Below, piece after piece: positions 25,035 through 37,674 of a DNA stretch of 64,000 nucleotides. How positions within the stretch are numbered: position 1 is the first letter of the stretch; each line of letters starts with the position of its first letter. A model generated the notes under the pieces. It was not told where the DNA came from and did not search any database. It saw only the letters and a list, made by a program, of their open reading frames with translations. The position numbers were made by a program, and so were the translations under genes. Source of the DNA: Sipunculus nudus (Eukaryota > Annelida > Sipuncula > Golfingiida > Sipunculidae); assembly GCA_026874595.1 (NCBI GenBank), contig CM049306.1, positions 37,838,019 through 37,902,018 on the forward strand. The letters run 5' to 3'.

Positions 25035-26150
25035 ATCCAGGGCCGGTGCCTAATGATAAGGTTATGTTAAGGTCAGAAAGCTGGTTTCTCTTATTGAATA
25101 ATAGGTCATTTCACTTCCACCTTTTCCCCGCTTCATCGACCTATTATTACATAAAGACTATTTAATTGTAGCCATGTAACCGTTGCCAGAAAAACGGATA
25201 CCAGCCAAGCGAGGAGTGTCCAGACCCAACGTTGTTACATTCAGTGTGTTATGACCTATTATTTAATAAGAGTAAAACCTGAAAAAAAACAGGAAGGTTA
25301 GGGAAACGGTGAGAATTGAGATAGCATAACGTAAGGTGAAATGTATAAGTTAAACTGAAAGATGAAGTTCCAAGAGAACCTCAGATAGATGCCTCAATAT
25401 TTCTTATGACAAATATATTATAACTAGCACTTTTCATAAAAAAATATTTAAGATATTTTATCGTCATACTGATCTGTTGGTATCTTCTTTCCCCTTCAAT
25501 AGAAAGTGCCACCTGCATAGAATATTGATCCATAAATTACAAAATGGCGCCCGAATATCTGTTAGACATACACCGGAACTAGCAATCAATTTGCATTTTC
25601 TAACGGTTTAGCTGCGGTGGCACTTGTCCAGTCAATGTCATTATTGGGTAAGAAAAATAATATTAATCCTGTCCATACGAAATTTAGACAATATTCATAA
25701 TACACGTATTTATATGCCAAACTTTATTTATTTCGCAACTCCAGCTCGCTTTGATGATATAGGAATTTAGTTTTTGCTTGTATACAGAACCATAGAAAAT
25801 CGATCTTTGAAAGCAGTAATCATACCCATAGCATTCAAGTTTTCTAAATGTTTACATATTAACTAGTCCTAGTTTTATTATTTTCGTAAAAATATTCATA
25901 TCACTTGATAAATATATTATCTATAAACAAATATATAGATATTATATAATAAAATAATAACGGAATATATAATACAATAATTTACATTTATAATTTTCTT
26001 TATTGGAGTAAGAATTGTGTTTATATGGAGGATCACCAAGCGGGCACAACTTTTTGTTCATATTTCCATGACTCCGCTTTATATAAATATTTCCCAAAAA
26101 AATTTTCATTATTCAGTTAACATATTCAGGATTTTTTCTAAAGAATATTT
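25035..26150. other. Gene-free AT-rich stretch
   Basis: Nothing recognised; possibly an intron if 24726-25034 and 26151 belong to one gene. Confidence 0.4.
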
Positions 26151-26205
26151 GTTTCACTTCCAGGACAATTTGAAACAACCGACACTATGACGATCTTCGG
26201 GATAT
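26151..26205 (+). other. Conserved block with splice-acceptor-like start, copy 1
   Basis: ATTTCACTTCCAG precedes a stretch that is nearly identical to 33601-33640. The plus-strand frame reads QFETTDTMTIFGIL then stop; the minus-strand frame reads VSVVSNCPGSE. Each PAN-like frame is followed by one copy, so a downstream exon is plausible, but the coding strand is undecided. Confidence 0.3.
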
Positions 26206-27074
26206 TGTGATGACAGTACATCTTCCTGCGTGCGACATTGTTGCATTGCATTATCAATGACACGCCTCTGACCTTTCTAAATACACTTCTATACAATTTA
26301 AGTCCATCAACGCCTGTATGATAATTCAAATCTTCTGGCAAATGAAAATTATGAATGAAAAATCGCTTTTCACCAAAGCCTTGACCTGAAGAAACGACGG
26401 AATGCCCACTGGTCAAAGAAAAAACTTCTGGACATATTGATCAAATCCTCATTGAAACTTTCTTAAGTCTTGAGAGGGGAACAAAATCTTTTGCAGCATG
26501 AATTAAGATTAATAATTTTTCGTAGCTTCCGAATTTACTGACTCCTCGGTCATTAAATGAAGACTGTATTGTCTATATGCGTAGGAATGGAAAACCTTTA
26601 TATTTTAATCTTTCCGACAAAAGTAAAACATGATCTTCGGGTTAGAGGTCTGCTAAAAAATATATAACAGTACTAGGGTTCCACTGAGCTACTTAAAGTT
26701 GAAGTAGTTAAAATTTTTAGCCTGCAAATTGAGATGTATTTCATATGTTCGTAGAGCTCAGGTTAAGGTCTGACCTGCACCGCTTGTCCTATTCACTGTT
26801 TGTACGCTTTAGATAAATAAAATTCATATTGAAACAAATGTGTTTATTCTGCATATCCTGCCAGATCACTAGTGTAGATTCACATATACAGCAGATCGCC
26901 TTAAGGGCCTGGATGTTCCCATAATGGATCCCATAAAAATACATCGTTTGGTATTCTTGCAATTTATGTATTTATCCCGAGCAAACTTAAATTTCTGTGA
27001 ATTCATTTCTTGCGGATTAAAGTAAAGTCAAAAGGTGGTTAGCCTACTGCAGAAGACAGGACACAAGCATGCTG

Positions 27075-27086
27075 ATTAGGTGTAGT

Positions 27087-27130
<44 letters not shown>

Positions 27131-27150
27131 TTGTTTGACCTACACCTAAT
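27075..27150. repeat. (TA)n array flanked by a 15-bp inverted repeat
   Basis: ATTAGGTGTAGTCAA (27075-27089) faces TTGACCTACACCTAAT (27135-27150) across about 38 bp of TA. One extra C breaks perfect symmetry. The whole can fold into a hairpin. Confidence 0.85.
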
Positions 27151-27479
27151 AGCTTGGCTATAAATCTCAATTTTAAATAAAATTTTCATCTATTTGCATT
27201 CTATTCTGTAAAATGTAAACTCTATTATTATTTGAGTGATGTTTAACGACGCTTTGCATTTATGTACAGTTAACATATTTACTTGGTTGCACAGTCTTTT
27301 ATACTCTTAATATCGTTCACATATAGCTTGCTTATATGTTTAGAATAGTGACGGCTTTGACCTTTGCGTTGATTTAGGAAAAATTATGAGATGCACCATA
27401 TACAATACTGATTTTTTTCAAAGATATTAATGAAAGGTAAACTGGTGCCATTCCAATAGCACTTTAAAGACATTAAATG

Positions 27480-27488
27480 ATATATATA

Positions 27489-27524
<36 letters not shown>
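27480..27524. repeat. (TA)n microsatellite
   Basis: TA array with one TTTA interruption. Confidence 0.9.
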
Positions 27525-27526
<2 letters not shown>

Positions 27527-27837
27527 ACAACATGAAATACTATTTTATATGATTATAGACCTTGAGACTAATAAGAAACTCAACAAAATGAAAGGCAGAG
27601 AGACAGAGAGATATATATGGAAACTATAGATCTGTAACAGAGTGATGACGTCTTGAATTAAATGTGTAATTACTTGACTTTATTTATCAGTTCAAAAGAT
27701 CTATAAAAACTTATTCAAGTCAAAACAAGTGTTCGAACTCATTCAATTAGCCTTTGGAAGCTTAAGTGTATATTATTTAGTCTGCATGAGTGGTGACTAA
27801 GTCACTATTAAACTTTATGTGCACAAAATATAAGCAC

Positions 27838-28049
27838 GTAAGCCTCTACCAACATGAAGAGAAGCCTTCCAGGGTGCCCTTAATCATGATTGTGCTTGTA
27901 ACTCAGCGAGTAAGCCTCAACCAACATGAAGAGAAGCCTTCCAGGGTGCCCTTAATCATGATTGTGCTTGTAACTCAGCGAGTAAGCCTCAACCATCAAA
28001 AAGAGAAGCCTTTCAGGGTGCCCTAAATCATGACTGAGCTTTTAGCCCG
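27838..28049. repeat. 72-bp tandem repeat, three copies
   Basis: Units start at 27838, 27910 and 27982 (gtaagcctc…). Copies 1 and 2 differ by two bases; copy 3 is more diverged. Since 72 is a multiple of 3, a frame stays open through the array, giving a repeated 24-residue peptide, but no start, splice or signal context supports a gene. Confidence 0.9.
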
Positions 28050-28789
28050 TAGACTTTATATTCCCGTGATGTATTTTGAGGATTTCAAAAAGGACCTTCC
28101 AGAATTATAAGCTGGAAGATTTCTTGGCTCATAGTTACAATCGATGCCTTCTTAAGGGATGACCGGACGGACAGATGTCGTACAATGACCTATAGCTAGC
28201 TCAGATATCTTTCAGTCAGCTAGGATAAAAAAAACTTTTCTGGCTATATGTCTACATGCAATTTACCAAACCATATAATTCTAAATCCTCTCATCGACAA
28301 CATCGAACATCTTTATAATATGTAACGGTACTTTCAAGATTTCTGAACAGTTTTTCCCGAACCAGATTTTCAATCATCTAAAGAAATCTCGTTTATTGGA
28401 TTGACGTAGCATATGAGTTTATAACCAAGTACAGACCAATATACTCTTTGTATATCCGTCTTGCTTGGCATTTCACTAGTTGCCGCCACCATTTTGAAAA
28501 AGGTATATGTTCTCACAGGGTGAACTTTACATTAATTCTTCAACCCACAAGATATGACCACCTAAAGAATTCGTAATGAAAATAATATTAAGATTAAAAT
28601 TATAAAGCGTCAAATGTCCAACAGGTTTTTAAGTAGCTCTTTATAGTAAAATGGCCACTGTGTCTTAAACTATTGAGATTAATATAAGATACATATACGG
28701 TAATTCACAGAAAAATAAAACCCTGTTCAAATGTATAGAGTACAAGGAAAGAAAAAAAAAAAGAAAAAAATACAGTTTGGATTTAAAAG
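28050..28789. other. Gene-free stretch
   Basis: AT-rich, with an A-rich run near 28748-28770 that lies at the 3' end of the adjacent antisense LINE remnant. Confidence 0.5.
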
Positions 28790-29285
28790 GGATAAAAATA
28801 AGAAATCAACTCAAAGTAAGATGAGTCTTCAATTCGATTTTAAAAGAAAGATCACAAGTCTTTTGTCGATGACATAGATAGGCTGCTCCTTAATTTAGGT
28901 GCTGAACCCATGAAAGCATTTCTCCCAACCTCTGTCGCTATCATTGGACTATGAGTAAGCCATCTTGTCCTGATCTGAGATAGCGAGAAGGATTGTATTC
29001 ATCAAGAAGTTAACCTGCGTAATCTGGAGCAATTCCATGCAGTGCTTGTTTCTGAATGCAATTCCTTACTTTACAGGTAACCTGTGAATGTACATGTGTA
29101 GTCGTTTGATGCTTTCACCTTTCGTTATTATGTTTTATGGGTCTGGCACCCATATTTTTTATTATGAACCGTTTGTAACTTACGTATTGCATTATCAGGT
29201 TCCCTATGGAATAGCGAGATGCAGAAATCAAGTCTCAAAGTAACAAAGGCATGTACGAGCTGTCCACAGTCGGAATGGTCGAACT
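28790..29285 (-). mobile_element. Decayed LINE, 3' end of the reverse-transcriptase ORF (pseudogene)
   Basis: Minus-strand conceptual translation in shifting frames gives, in order, LDFCISL, LQTVHNKK, a WLTHS region, an RNAF-like segment, GSAPKLRSSLSMS and IED. This is the order of the conserved C-terminus of CR1/Jockey-type LINE reverse transcriptases (LDYCNSLL … KLQxVQNxAAR … FSxAAPKLWNSLP … FKxxLKTHLF). Several stops and frameshifts make it dead. The A-rich plus-strand tract at 28748-28770 is T-rich on the element's strand, so it is not a normal poly-A tail. Confidence 0.7.
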
Positions 29286-30197
29286 AATCTTAGATTCGAT
29301 CAGCACATCAGCTGCGTTTAATTTGATGCGTTAATATGCTGCTCATGAAAAATGTGGGCATGGGATCTAATACACAGGCGCCAATACACATGATTATTTT
29401 TTCTGATCACAACCGGGGTTGAAGTTCGGAAAGAAGACATCAGTTCGCTGGACGTTTATGTTCTACCTCATTCTCAGATTTAAAATCACAGGAATTACTG
29501 TTCAGTTCAGCATATGATTAACACTTTTAATATGAAAATTATGAAAAGTAAAATTTCGATGTGAATTTGCGTTTAAATCTCCTACTCGAAATACGGAAAA
29601 GCAATACTTACAGGAAAATTTTAATGTCTACAAACAATTTTAGAAAGGACCCAACTTATTCTTTGAAAAATTCAAATATGCATTATCAGGATACTTAATA
29701 ATTACTCCCTATGTTGTGTGGATTTTTTATTCTTATTTGTTGAAACGGCGTAGTAAATAAGAGCCATGCAGCCAACTGCCGATCTTCAGGTGGGAGTTTA
29801 TACCAGATGAACACAAGCAGGTCTCTCGGCAAGATTACACTATTTAGAAATATGTGTATATTTGTATGATAGGAAATACTGGCTGGAGTCGGTTTAGATG
29901 ACTGCTTTATACTTCTAAAGCCCCATCCTGTCCATCCACTTTTGGTGCGGACCCGTGTACAGATTTTCCGGAATCTCTTTTTATTGTAACTGACTGAAAA
30001 TGACCGAGATATACTTTAGTGATAAGATGGACAGGGATGAGATAAGAAGCTTTCAACATATGGAGATAAGATTGTTCTGTATATTACATTATAACCAAAT
30101 AATTATTGTAAATTAGTAAAATTTCTAAAAAATTTAGTATTCCGATTTCAGCTTAGATTTACAAACAAGAAAGGTGTTATATTGTCACACACACGCA
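29286..30197. other. Gene-free stretch
   Basis: No gene seen. A GC-richer block at about 29755-29850 may be another dispersed repeat. Confidence 0.45.
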
Positions 30198-30256
30198 TAT
30201 ATATATATATATATATATAATATATATATATATATAAATACATATGTATATATATA
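30198..30256. repeat. (TA)n microsatellite
   Basis: TA array with TAATAT and TAAATACAT interruptions. The minus-strand ORF overlapping it is repeat-derived. Confidence 0.9.
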
Positions 30257-30943
30257 ATGGAGCATTGCTTCGTTCTTTGAATATTCAAATGTTAAAGGGG
30301 CCAAATCATCTATCTGACCTTTATAAACTAAATGTAATTTCTTTGAGGTTTCATTAAAATAGACCAGAAAACGTAGGTAACCCTGCACACAGGCTGCTTG
30401 TTTTGTTAAAAGCAACATGTTTATAATATGTGGGGTCCCGCCAAAATAAAACAAATTTAACAAGGGTACCGGCAGCAGGTCAAATAAGCCAAAGATTTGC
30501 AAATGGCGTTTTGCAACAAATGACCTTTTTACCTCGGTATATATGCACACTACTGCCTTGGTTTACATGTTTTTCCGGTTTAAACACATTGCTGTGTTTA
30601 TAACCTTGATGATAAACAAGTTCACACATTCTTCATAAAGGCCTTATAAGAACCTTTCACAGATAGCATTACTCTTAGATCAATAATATATACAAAGAGA
30701 AAGCCAGAAATATCATATTTTTTTTCAAATCGTAGGGAACTGAGCACCTTTAAGATTGTCCCGTAGGAGCGATTGGAGCAATTGTTGTATGCATAATAAT
30801 TATTGTTTATTGGACTGTCTAAATGATACAGAGCATTAATGAAAACGCGGCTAGAAATTGTTTATGGTCTTATAAGGGCACACTAGCACTGGCTTAAGTT
30901 TCTAGGTTCTGTTGGAGAATCAGGCATTTATGGAAGTATAAAG

Positions 30944-31200
30944 ATGCGTCTGGTCATCATGATTTCGGTGATATTTGCCGTATGCAATGGCCCGACTACA
31001 AGGGTGACGTATCGGAAAAAAGTTAATATTGTAGCTTTTCAAAACCCTTCAGTTATTGGGGGAGATAAAGACAAGGGCAAGCGTTATATACTGCGTTTTT
31101 TTTTGTGCTCGAGAGCATCACGATGGAACACCATACAAATACCAAACAGAACGCGATGTCTGCTCCTGCAAGACGAACTTTCGTTCTCGCGTTATTATTG
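30944..31200 (+). pseudogene. Eroded paralogue of the PAN/Apple-like secreted protein
   Basis: It begins MRLVIMISVIFAVCNG (signal-peptide-like) and aligns to the protein at 24726-25034 through TTR…Y.K…AFQNPSVI and WNTIQIPNRTRC.LL. The first domain cysteine is Leu and the third is Trp, so two of the four PAN cysteines are lost. After ELSF similarity ends and the frame runs into a (TA)n array at 31227. The frame is still open across the homologous part, so a diverged but expressed gene cannot be excluded. Confidence 0.5.
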
Positions 31201-31226
31201 TACTAATTTCTATATTGTTGTGTGTA

Positions 31227-31258
31227 TAACTATATATATATATATATATATATATTCT
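31227..31258. repeat. (TA)n microsatellite
   Basis: TA array that truncates the homology of the preceding PAN-like frame. Confidence 0.9.
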
Positions 31259-31269
31259 ATTAATTGATT

Positions 31270-33593
31270 CTTTGTTTAATATCACACTCCAATTATATAT
31301 AGTATACTCTTTCATAATCTGTTTATATTCACGCATATAACCGTTCTTTACATGGGAAATTATATATAATCGTACAAATTTCTTATCACAAGGAAACCGT
31401 AGTTACAGTGTTTGTATAATAATCATTATTGTGTTTTGAAACCATACGGTCGATTTTTTTTTTAATATAAAGAAAGTACACAAAGGTAGTACACGGAAGT
31501 TATAATACTGGTATTTTGTTTATACTGATAAAAATGCAAACATGAAGCAAGCATTAAGAATCAGTAAAACAACTTGATACTATGTTTCCTCTTTTGAATG
31601 CCAACGCACACTTTTATAAAGTAAAAAAAAAAAAGATGTAGACATCTATCCATTTCGGGCATGTCATGTTTTCGCACGCCAGTGCGGGGAAAGGTCAAAT
31701 GTTTTCAGAGGTCTGGGAGGCGTCCTAACACATAGAGGATTGGGACGGAGGTTTAACGAAGACTGATATAAAACCCTTAGCCTTTTACAAGAGCCCACTT
31801 GTGGAGAGTAAGAAAAGGTAAGCTACAAGTGGATAGCAAAATTTGCCTTTGCATCATTGCATTAGGAATTAGCCTGATAAAAAGCATAAAGAAAACAACA
31901 GCCCTAACCAAAAAAAACTTCAAGGATACCAGTCATCAAGTAAGACGATGATACTGATTGATCTGATCCCATACCTTAGCTCCACTGATATCAAGACCAG
32001 TGGAATGGAAGACGAGCCGAACGTAATAATATGAAGAGACCCCCCGTATTTGGCTGATTGAGCAATCGAGTCCGGAACAACAAGCACCTTTCCCTGCGGC
32101 TAAATGTTACCATTCAAATCGCTTTTTCCTGATCTTTCTGGTGTATAGTAGTAATACATGGCCAAGATTGAATTGAGCTGCAGAAAACAGGATCTCCAGA
32201 CTTACTATACAATATTTTCGCCGTTTCCGCTCGACCTTACATTGACATGAGATGGAAAAGACCGGCGTTCCGCCCGCCTTCCTAGAGTAATTCTCTATGG
32301 AGTACTCGGTTATGCTCTAAAGCCGGCCCAAGATTAAAGACGCCCTGCATAGCAGCTTAGAAAATTGATGTTGACAACTTGCAAAGTTAAGATTATCCTT
32401 GTCCTTGATCACTACTAAAGAATCGAAGGTCGCCAGCCCTTCATACCCCTTGAAGCAATGACACGTCATGCTGACGCGACGCAAAAAAACATAGTAATAT
32501 TAGTTTTTTGTTGTGATGTATGTTCTGTTTTCATATAATCGCCATGGCCCTTGGTGAATTGTTACAATCAGATTATTTTTGTTATAAAATGAGCTATCAT
32601 CAGATTAAATAAGGTATTGGTCACCGGTCGAGGTGTCATAAAAAATATGGAATCGTCTTTGATTTCACAAAATTATGTCCGATACTAAAAATATACTTTT
32701 TACAGGTACAAATATCTTTAAACAAAAACCACGAACACTTTATGCTGAAAAGATCAGTTCTTCTCGTTTTGAGTCAGAGTTTTCCTAATAACCAATTGAG
32801 TGTTAAGTCTACATCAGATGGGATCCATGCTCCAACATATATATCGAGGTGACCGGATTTCCTTCGTAGCCCGAGTGGTGATAATTTTTGGCAATAGGTC
32901 CCATTGGTTCAAAGGCAATAATATTGATTATAAATTTGAAATATTTTAGTTAAAGTACCAGATTATAAAAAAAATAATTGAATGTAGTGAAAAGTTATAA
33001 ATACCTTGGCTGTTTCTAAATATATAATGACAAAATAAAGTGCTTTATGAGAGTTATCCAGATAAACAGGTATTTGCGGAAAATAAGATAATAAGAAGGC
33101 TTCACAGGGAAGAATTTTGTTCCCATGATTTCACGTAACCTGGGGAGATAAAGAGTTTGATGAACCTCAGTTTTGGAAAATCGGCCGTTTTGGGAATGTA
33201 AATACGAGATTAAGGGACGAGGGAAATGGGATAAAGTTATGGAATGCACGAACGAACATGGAAATTCGGTAATCAACCCCTAACTTCTATTCATCTAAAT
33301 TTAGACATTTTCCCTATCGATAATGCTGTGTTACATTTTACGAAGAAATGAAGATAATACTGTACTGCTATATTCATATACTAACAATATAATATATACT
33401 ATACATTGGTGAAATTATAAAAAATAATGATAATACTTTTTTTTTCTTAAAAATCAACCATCCGTGTTTCAATAATTTTTAACCAATTCCATTGTATATA
33501 AACAATTCTATTTTTAGGAGTCTGTTCAGTGTCCACAAATTAAATATACAGAAATTGTACAAATTCTTTATCTTATTTGCTGGAGAAGAATTA
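31270..33593. other. Gene-free stretch
   Basis: No gene recognised. The block at 31640-32470 is somewhat richer in GC and may be an old mobile element, but no terminal repeats or domains were seen. Confidence 0.45.
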
Positions 33594-33740
33594 TTTCACT
33601 TCTAGGGCAATTTGAAACAGCGGACACTCTGGCGATTTATGTGATTTTGTGGCATTTGTTAAGCTGCATTCATGCGAAAACCTTGCTCCCTCGTACTGTT
33701 CCTTTGGGGAAAACTTATTTGGTCAAAAGAAAAAGATTAA
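33594..33740 (+). other. Conserved block with splice-acceptor-like start, copy 2
   Basis: ATTTCACTTCTAG precedes a frame beginning QFETADTLAIYVILWH that stays open for more than 40 codons on the plus strand. It is collinear with 26151-26205, and each copy lies 1.4-2.7 kb downstream of a PAN-like frame. Coding status is undecided. Confidence 0.3.
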
Positions 33741-35384
33741 TGGTAAATCGTTCGCAACTAAAGCAAACACGAACACTTTTAGGGTTACCGTGAGCCACAC
33801 CATCTCTTACTCTTCACTGCTATTATAGACATATCGCATGTTGCCTATTTTCGTAGAGTTGAATTTTAAATCTAATTTAAATATATTTTTATTCTACTAT
33901 TTCAAACTAAAGCCTATATATATTATTTGTTATGTTAAATGACGGTCTCCGAATGTGTGCAGCACTCATTTACATGTCAATGTTTATAGATATGATAAGA
34001 TTATGGGAAAATTATAATGTCTGCTAGAAATCTGGGCAGATTTCGGGCAGATTGGTAGTTATAATAAAAGATAACTGCTACTTGTACCTATTATGCATGT
34101 ACCCTTTATTCTTCTTCAACTGTATAATATATTAATTTACGCCGGTTGTAAGTCCAAGACAGTCTTGTATATCTTTTTTGAGAAGATTTTTTTTTTTTTC
34201 AAGTAATATTTAAGAAATTTTGTATTAAAAATGCCTTCAATTAAGAACGTAAGAAGATATGCAAGTTCGTTTGTGATAATATTAATTTCATGATGCGGCA
34301 TGCGACAAGGAGATACGGAAAGAATCGGCGCGCAAATCTGCTGAACTTAAAACTAAACTTAAACATCGTCTTAAATAGACTGTTGCTTATGTTGTTTATA
34401 CGTGTTTGAATTCTTATCCGCGACAGTGGGCCGTTAAATGGTACACAGCCTCCTTGAGTCTGTCCACCTGTTCAAGTCAACTCTCTCAGAATACCAATAA
34501 CATGTAAAAGATACAATCAGACAATCACATTTATTAAGGCAAAGTTGTCATATTAGCGGGGCGGTCGTGTTAGCGGCAGGCTTTTAGGATGAATTAAATT
34601 AATAGCGGGGGTGTTCGTCCTAGCGGTATTATCGTCAGGCGACTTTTCAATTGATATATATATATAATGATGAAGAAAAACAACACTATTAGTTCACTCA
34701 ACTGTTTCGTCAGGTCAATGTTGTTAGAATGAAGCTAACGGTATGGTGCGAAAAGCCCAGGTTATGCTTTGTGCGTATCGGGGAAAGCAAGTAAATGATT
34801 GACACTGATCTTATCCTGTTGTTCTCGTGGGCACAATAAGGATTAGTCCGGGTACACATGCGATGTTGGAACATAACAGGGGAAAAAGGTATTTTGTTGT
34901 TTTATTATTTTATTTTAGATATTTTACCAGGATACTCATTCATTACAGTATGCTGATTTTTAATATGGTCCTGGGTCCAGTAAACATTTCATTTGTATAC
35001 ATATATGATAAAAAATACACATACACTATAAAAATACACATAATATAAAAGGCAAATAAACTACACTCGTACCAAGTGGACTAAACTCGACAAACTCACC
35101 ACGAGGTAGTGGCAACGCCATTCCCCTCAACACTGCATGGCAGTGCAAGGGCAGCTACCTGAACAGGCAAGTCTGCCGAGCGTATCCTTGTGAGGGATGG
35201 GTGAGCGAGCACGTTGAAAATTTTTATAATTTGCTAGGTTTTAAGACATTTCAAATTGAATTTGTTTTGATGGCGGCACTTGGAGAGAATTTCAGCTTTT
35301 GATTTCAGTAATGATCCGGGGAGGGGGGGGGGATACTATAAGCAGCTTTTCAGACGGACAGAGATCCCACTTACTAGTCCTCAG
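33741..35384. other. Gene-free stretch
   Basis: AT-rich. At 34545-34640 'tagcgggg(c/t)g(g/t)tcgt(g/c)(t/c)tagcggta' motifs suggest the remains of a mariner-type MITE. Confidence 0.4.
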
Positions 35385-37450
35385 ACATAGGGTGATTACT
35401 TGATATATGTAATTGATTACGATTACTTTAAAAGTAAATGATTACGATTACGATTACCATCATAATTTCATGTATTCGATTACGATTACCTTATGATTAC
35501 TTCAAAAGTAATCATGATTACAGCCGTGATTACAAACCTTAATGATGCCGAAATCCAACATAAGAATTGCATACTATACCTGAATTCAAATGCATCAAAA
35601 GAAAGAAACTTTTGAAAGCATTGCTAGAGTATATTGGTCTCATCAAGATATGAAATATATGAAATAGTCTGAGGGAATTATTTACATCACGTCAAATGCT
35701 TGTCGCACTTTATTGTTGATCTGCTCATAAATACAAATTAGGGGGTTGCTTAGCTTAGTTTTTTAATACTCCAAAGCTCTGATTGATCCAGAAACCGCCC
35801 CCTGGCTGCGGGGTCTTCAGCCTATCCCGCCCTGCAGGCCCTTGAAGGTCGACTTTTTCATGATTTTGCAGGGCGGGGTGGGTAAAAAAAATTATGATTT
35901 TTTAATGTAGTTTCTGACGGCCAAATTATGAATGTTGTAACATTGAAGAGATTGTTACATTTACCAAAATGTATTGCTAAGGTCTGTTTAATTGCTTTGA
36001 TAATTCCATTTTCAGGAGAGAGCTTACTGTATTTAAAAGTATTGAACTAGTGAAATCAAAATATTCTGATTTTTAGACAGATTTGTATTTGCAGTTACCA
36101 CTGGACATGATGTTGTACAATTGTACCTGCCCCTAATGTTGTATGTATAGACTCTTCAGTAATCTTAGTCTATACTTATGGCCAGTTTCACATATTACAT
36201 AACATGGCCCAAAGTAGAGCACCAGCATGAATACCTGTGACCTAATAATAGCCACTCCATGAGCAGCATCTGGTCTGTCACCAGCTGGATATAGCTTTAC
36301 ATATCCCACAAAGCCTGAGCATGAAGTGTTCTCGTCCCATAGACAAGTGATTGGTTAAGAGCACTGCTTGGGCAAATTGTATGCTGCATAGAAGCCATGC
36401 TCTTTTAGGTATCTATCTCGGTGTATAACTTCCTGGACTGATGCTGGACTCCCTCTGTAGTACCTACCCTTATCCTTGTCAGCTAATTATAGCTGATCAT
36501 TACTAAACATGATTACCCTGACCGTGTGTTTGTGAAATACAAGATTTAAAAAAGAATTAAGCAAATACTGTCCTCCAGCTAGTGCAGCTAGTGGCTTTTG
36601 GCATACATAACAGAAATTGACCCCTTTATGTTTGAATTTTGTTCTATATTCAGTACAGATGCATTTTAATGGAAGACATAAGATATTTTACCCATTAAAG
36701 TGTAAAAACTGACCCTTTAAGGTATGATATGATGTTGTATGCATTTAAGCCTTGTAAGCTGCTGAACATATAATCGTTGATGTGGTCAAGTTGTTTTACA
36801 ATGATATCTGTTTATGGCTAATATGTATTGATAAATAATCATGACCAGGTTTAATCATGACTTTGTTCATATACTAATGAGGTGGTTTGCTCAGGATGTG
36901 ACTAGCAGGTAAATAATACCTGGCTCACTTAACTGCATGCTCATTTTTGTAATACCAGTTACACAAATAAGTATAGCTAAGAACTGTTATAGTGAGCACT
37001 TCACCGTGGTCTTTGATTAAGGTATGAAAACCATACTAAACATGACGTATATTAAATTTAAAACAATGATTTTATTTAATACTCTCTTATTTAATCTCAG
37101 AATGCTCACTCACACATTCCAGCTATCTTCCATCAACTACATCTACTACTTAAGAATTATTTGATAGTTGTCAGAAGTAAAAACAGCTGAATACTCTAAA
37201 TATTTTTCATCAGTGGTAAGCATGAAAGATCATTTTATAAGGAAACATTAACTGTAGCTGTTTAATCAGAAAATACAAATGTAATCAATGTAACCATTTC
37301 TAATCATCATGATTTCGATGACATTGGAAGAGTAATTGATTACGATTACAATTTCTTTGCTTTAAAAATAAATGTAATCGATTATGATTACGATTACAAA
37401 CAAAAATGTGATCGATTGTAATCTGAATACTGATTACGATTATCCCCTTG
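35385..37450. mobile_element. 2.07-kb non-autonomous element with GATTAC-rich ends
   Basis: The left end starts CATAGGGTGATTACTT and runs through repeated GATTACGATTAC with inverted TTTAAAAGTAA up to about 35540. The right end (37320-37450) carries the same hexamer repeats in opposite orientation and ends …GATTATCCCCTTG, whose complement begins CAAGGGGATAATC. The CA(T/A)(A)GGG termini recall hAT elements. Interior: no ORF and a GC-rich palindromic patch near 35800-35890 (cccgccctgcaggc … ttgcagggcgggg). Target-site duplications were not identified. Confidence 0.55.
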
Positions 37451-37674
37451 TTTGCTATTCCTACAGAAGCAAGGTGCTGCCCTTGCGGAGATTTCCAAGA
37501 AAAGCCTGTAATTAATATTCTTGTCTTTTAGAGTCCAGATGTGTTTAGACAGCTCAGTGTTTCTTGCGGGTGATCTGTTACGAAAGGATTGTTTGTGGTT
37601 TTTGTATCTGGTCTTGAAATCACCTTAATTACAGCCTATGTAGTATTTCTCGTCATTATCTGTTCTAACTGCTG

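Noticed and set aside
26138-26416. 92-codon minus-strand ORF downstream of the PAN-like gene
   Set aside because: Only its last residues are conserved at the second locus; no domain, signal or splice support for the rest.
30185-30550. 121-codon minus-strand ORF
   Set aside because: It depends on reading through a (TA)n array and has no family features.
32860-32916. tRNA-like A box (TAGCCCGAGTGG) and B box (GGTTCAAAGGC)
   Set aside because: The B box is imperfect and no acceptor or anticodon stem pairs by eye; at most a tRNA-pseudogene remnant.
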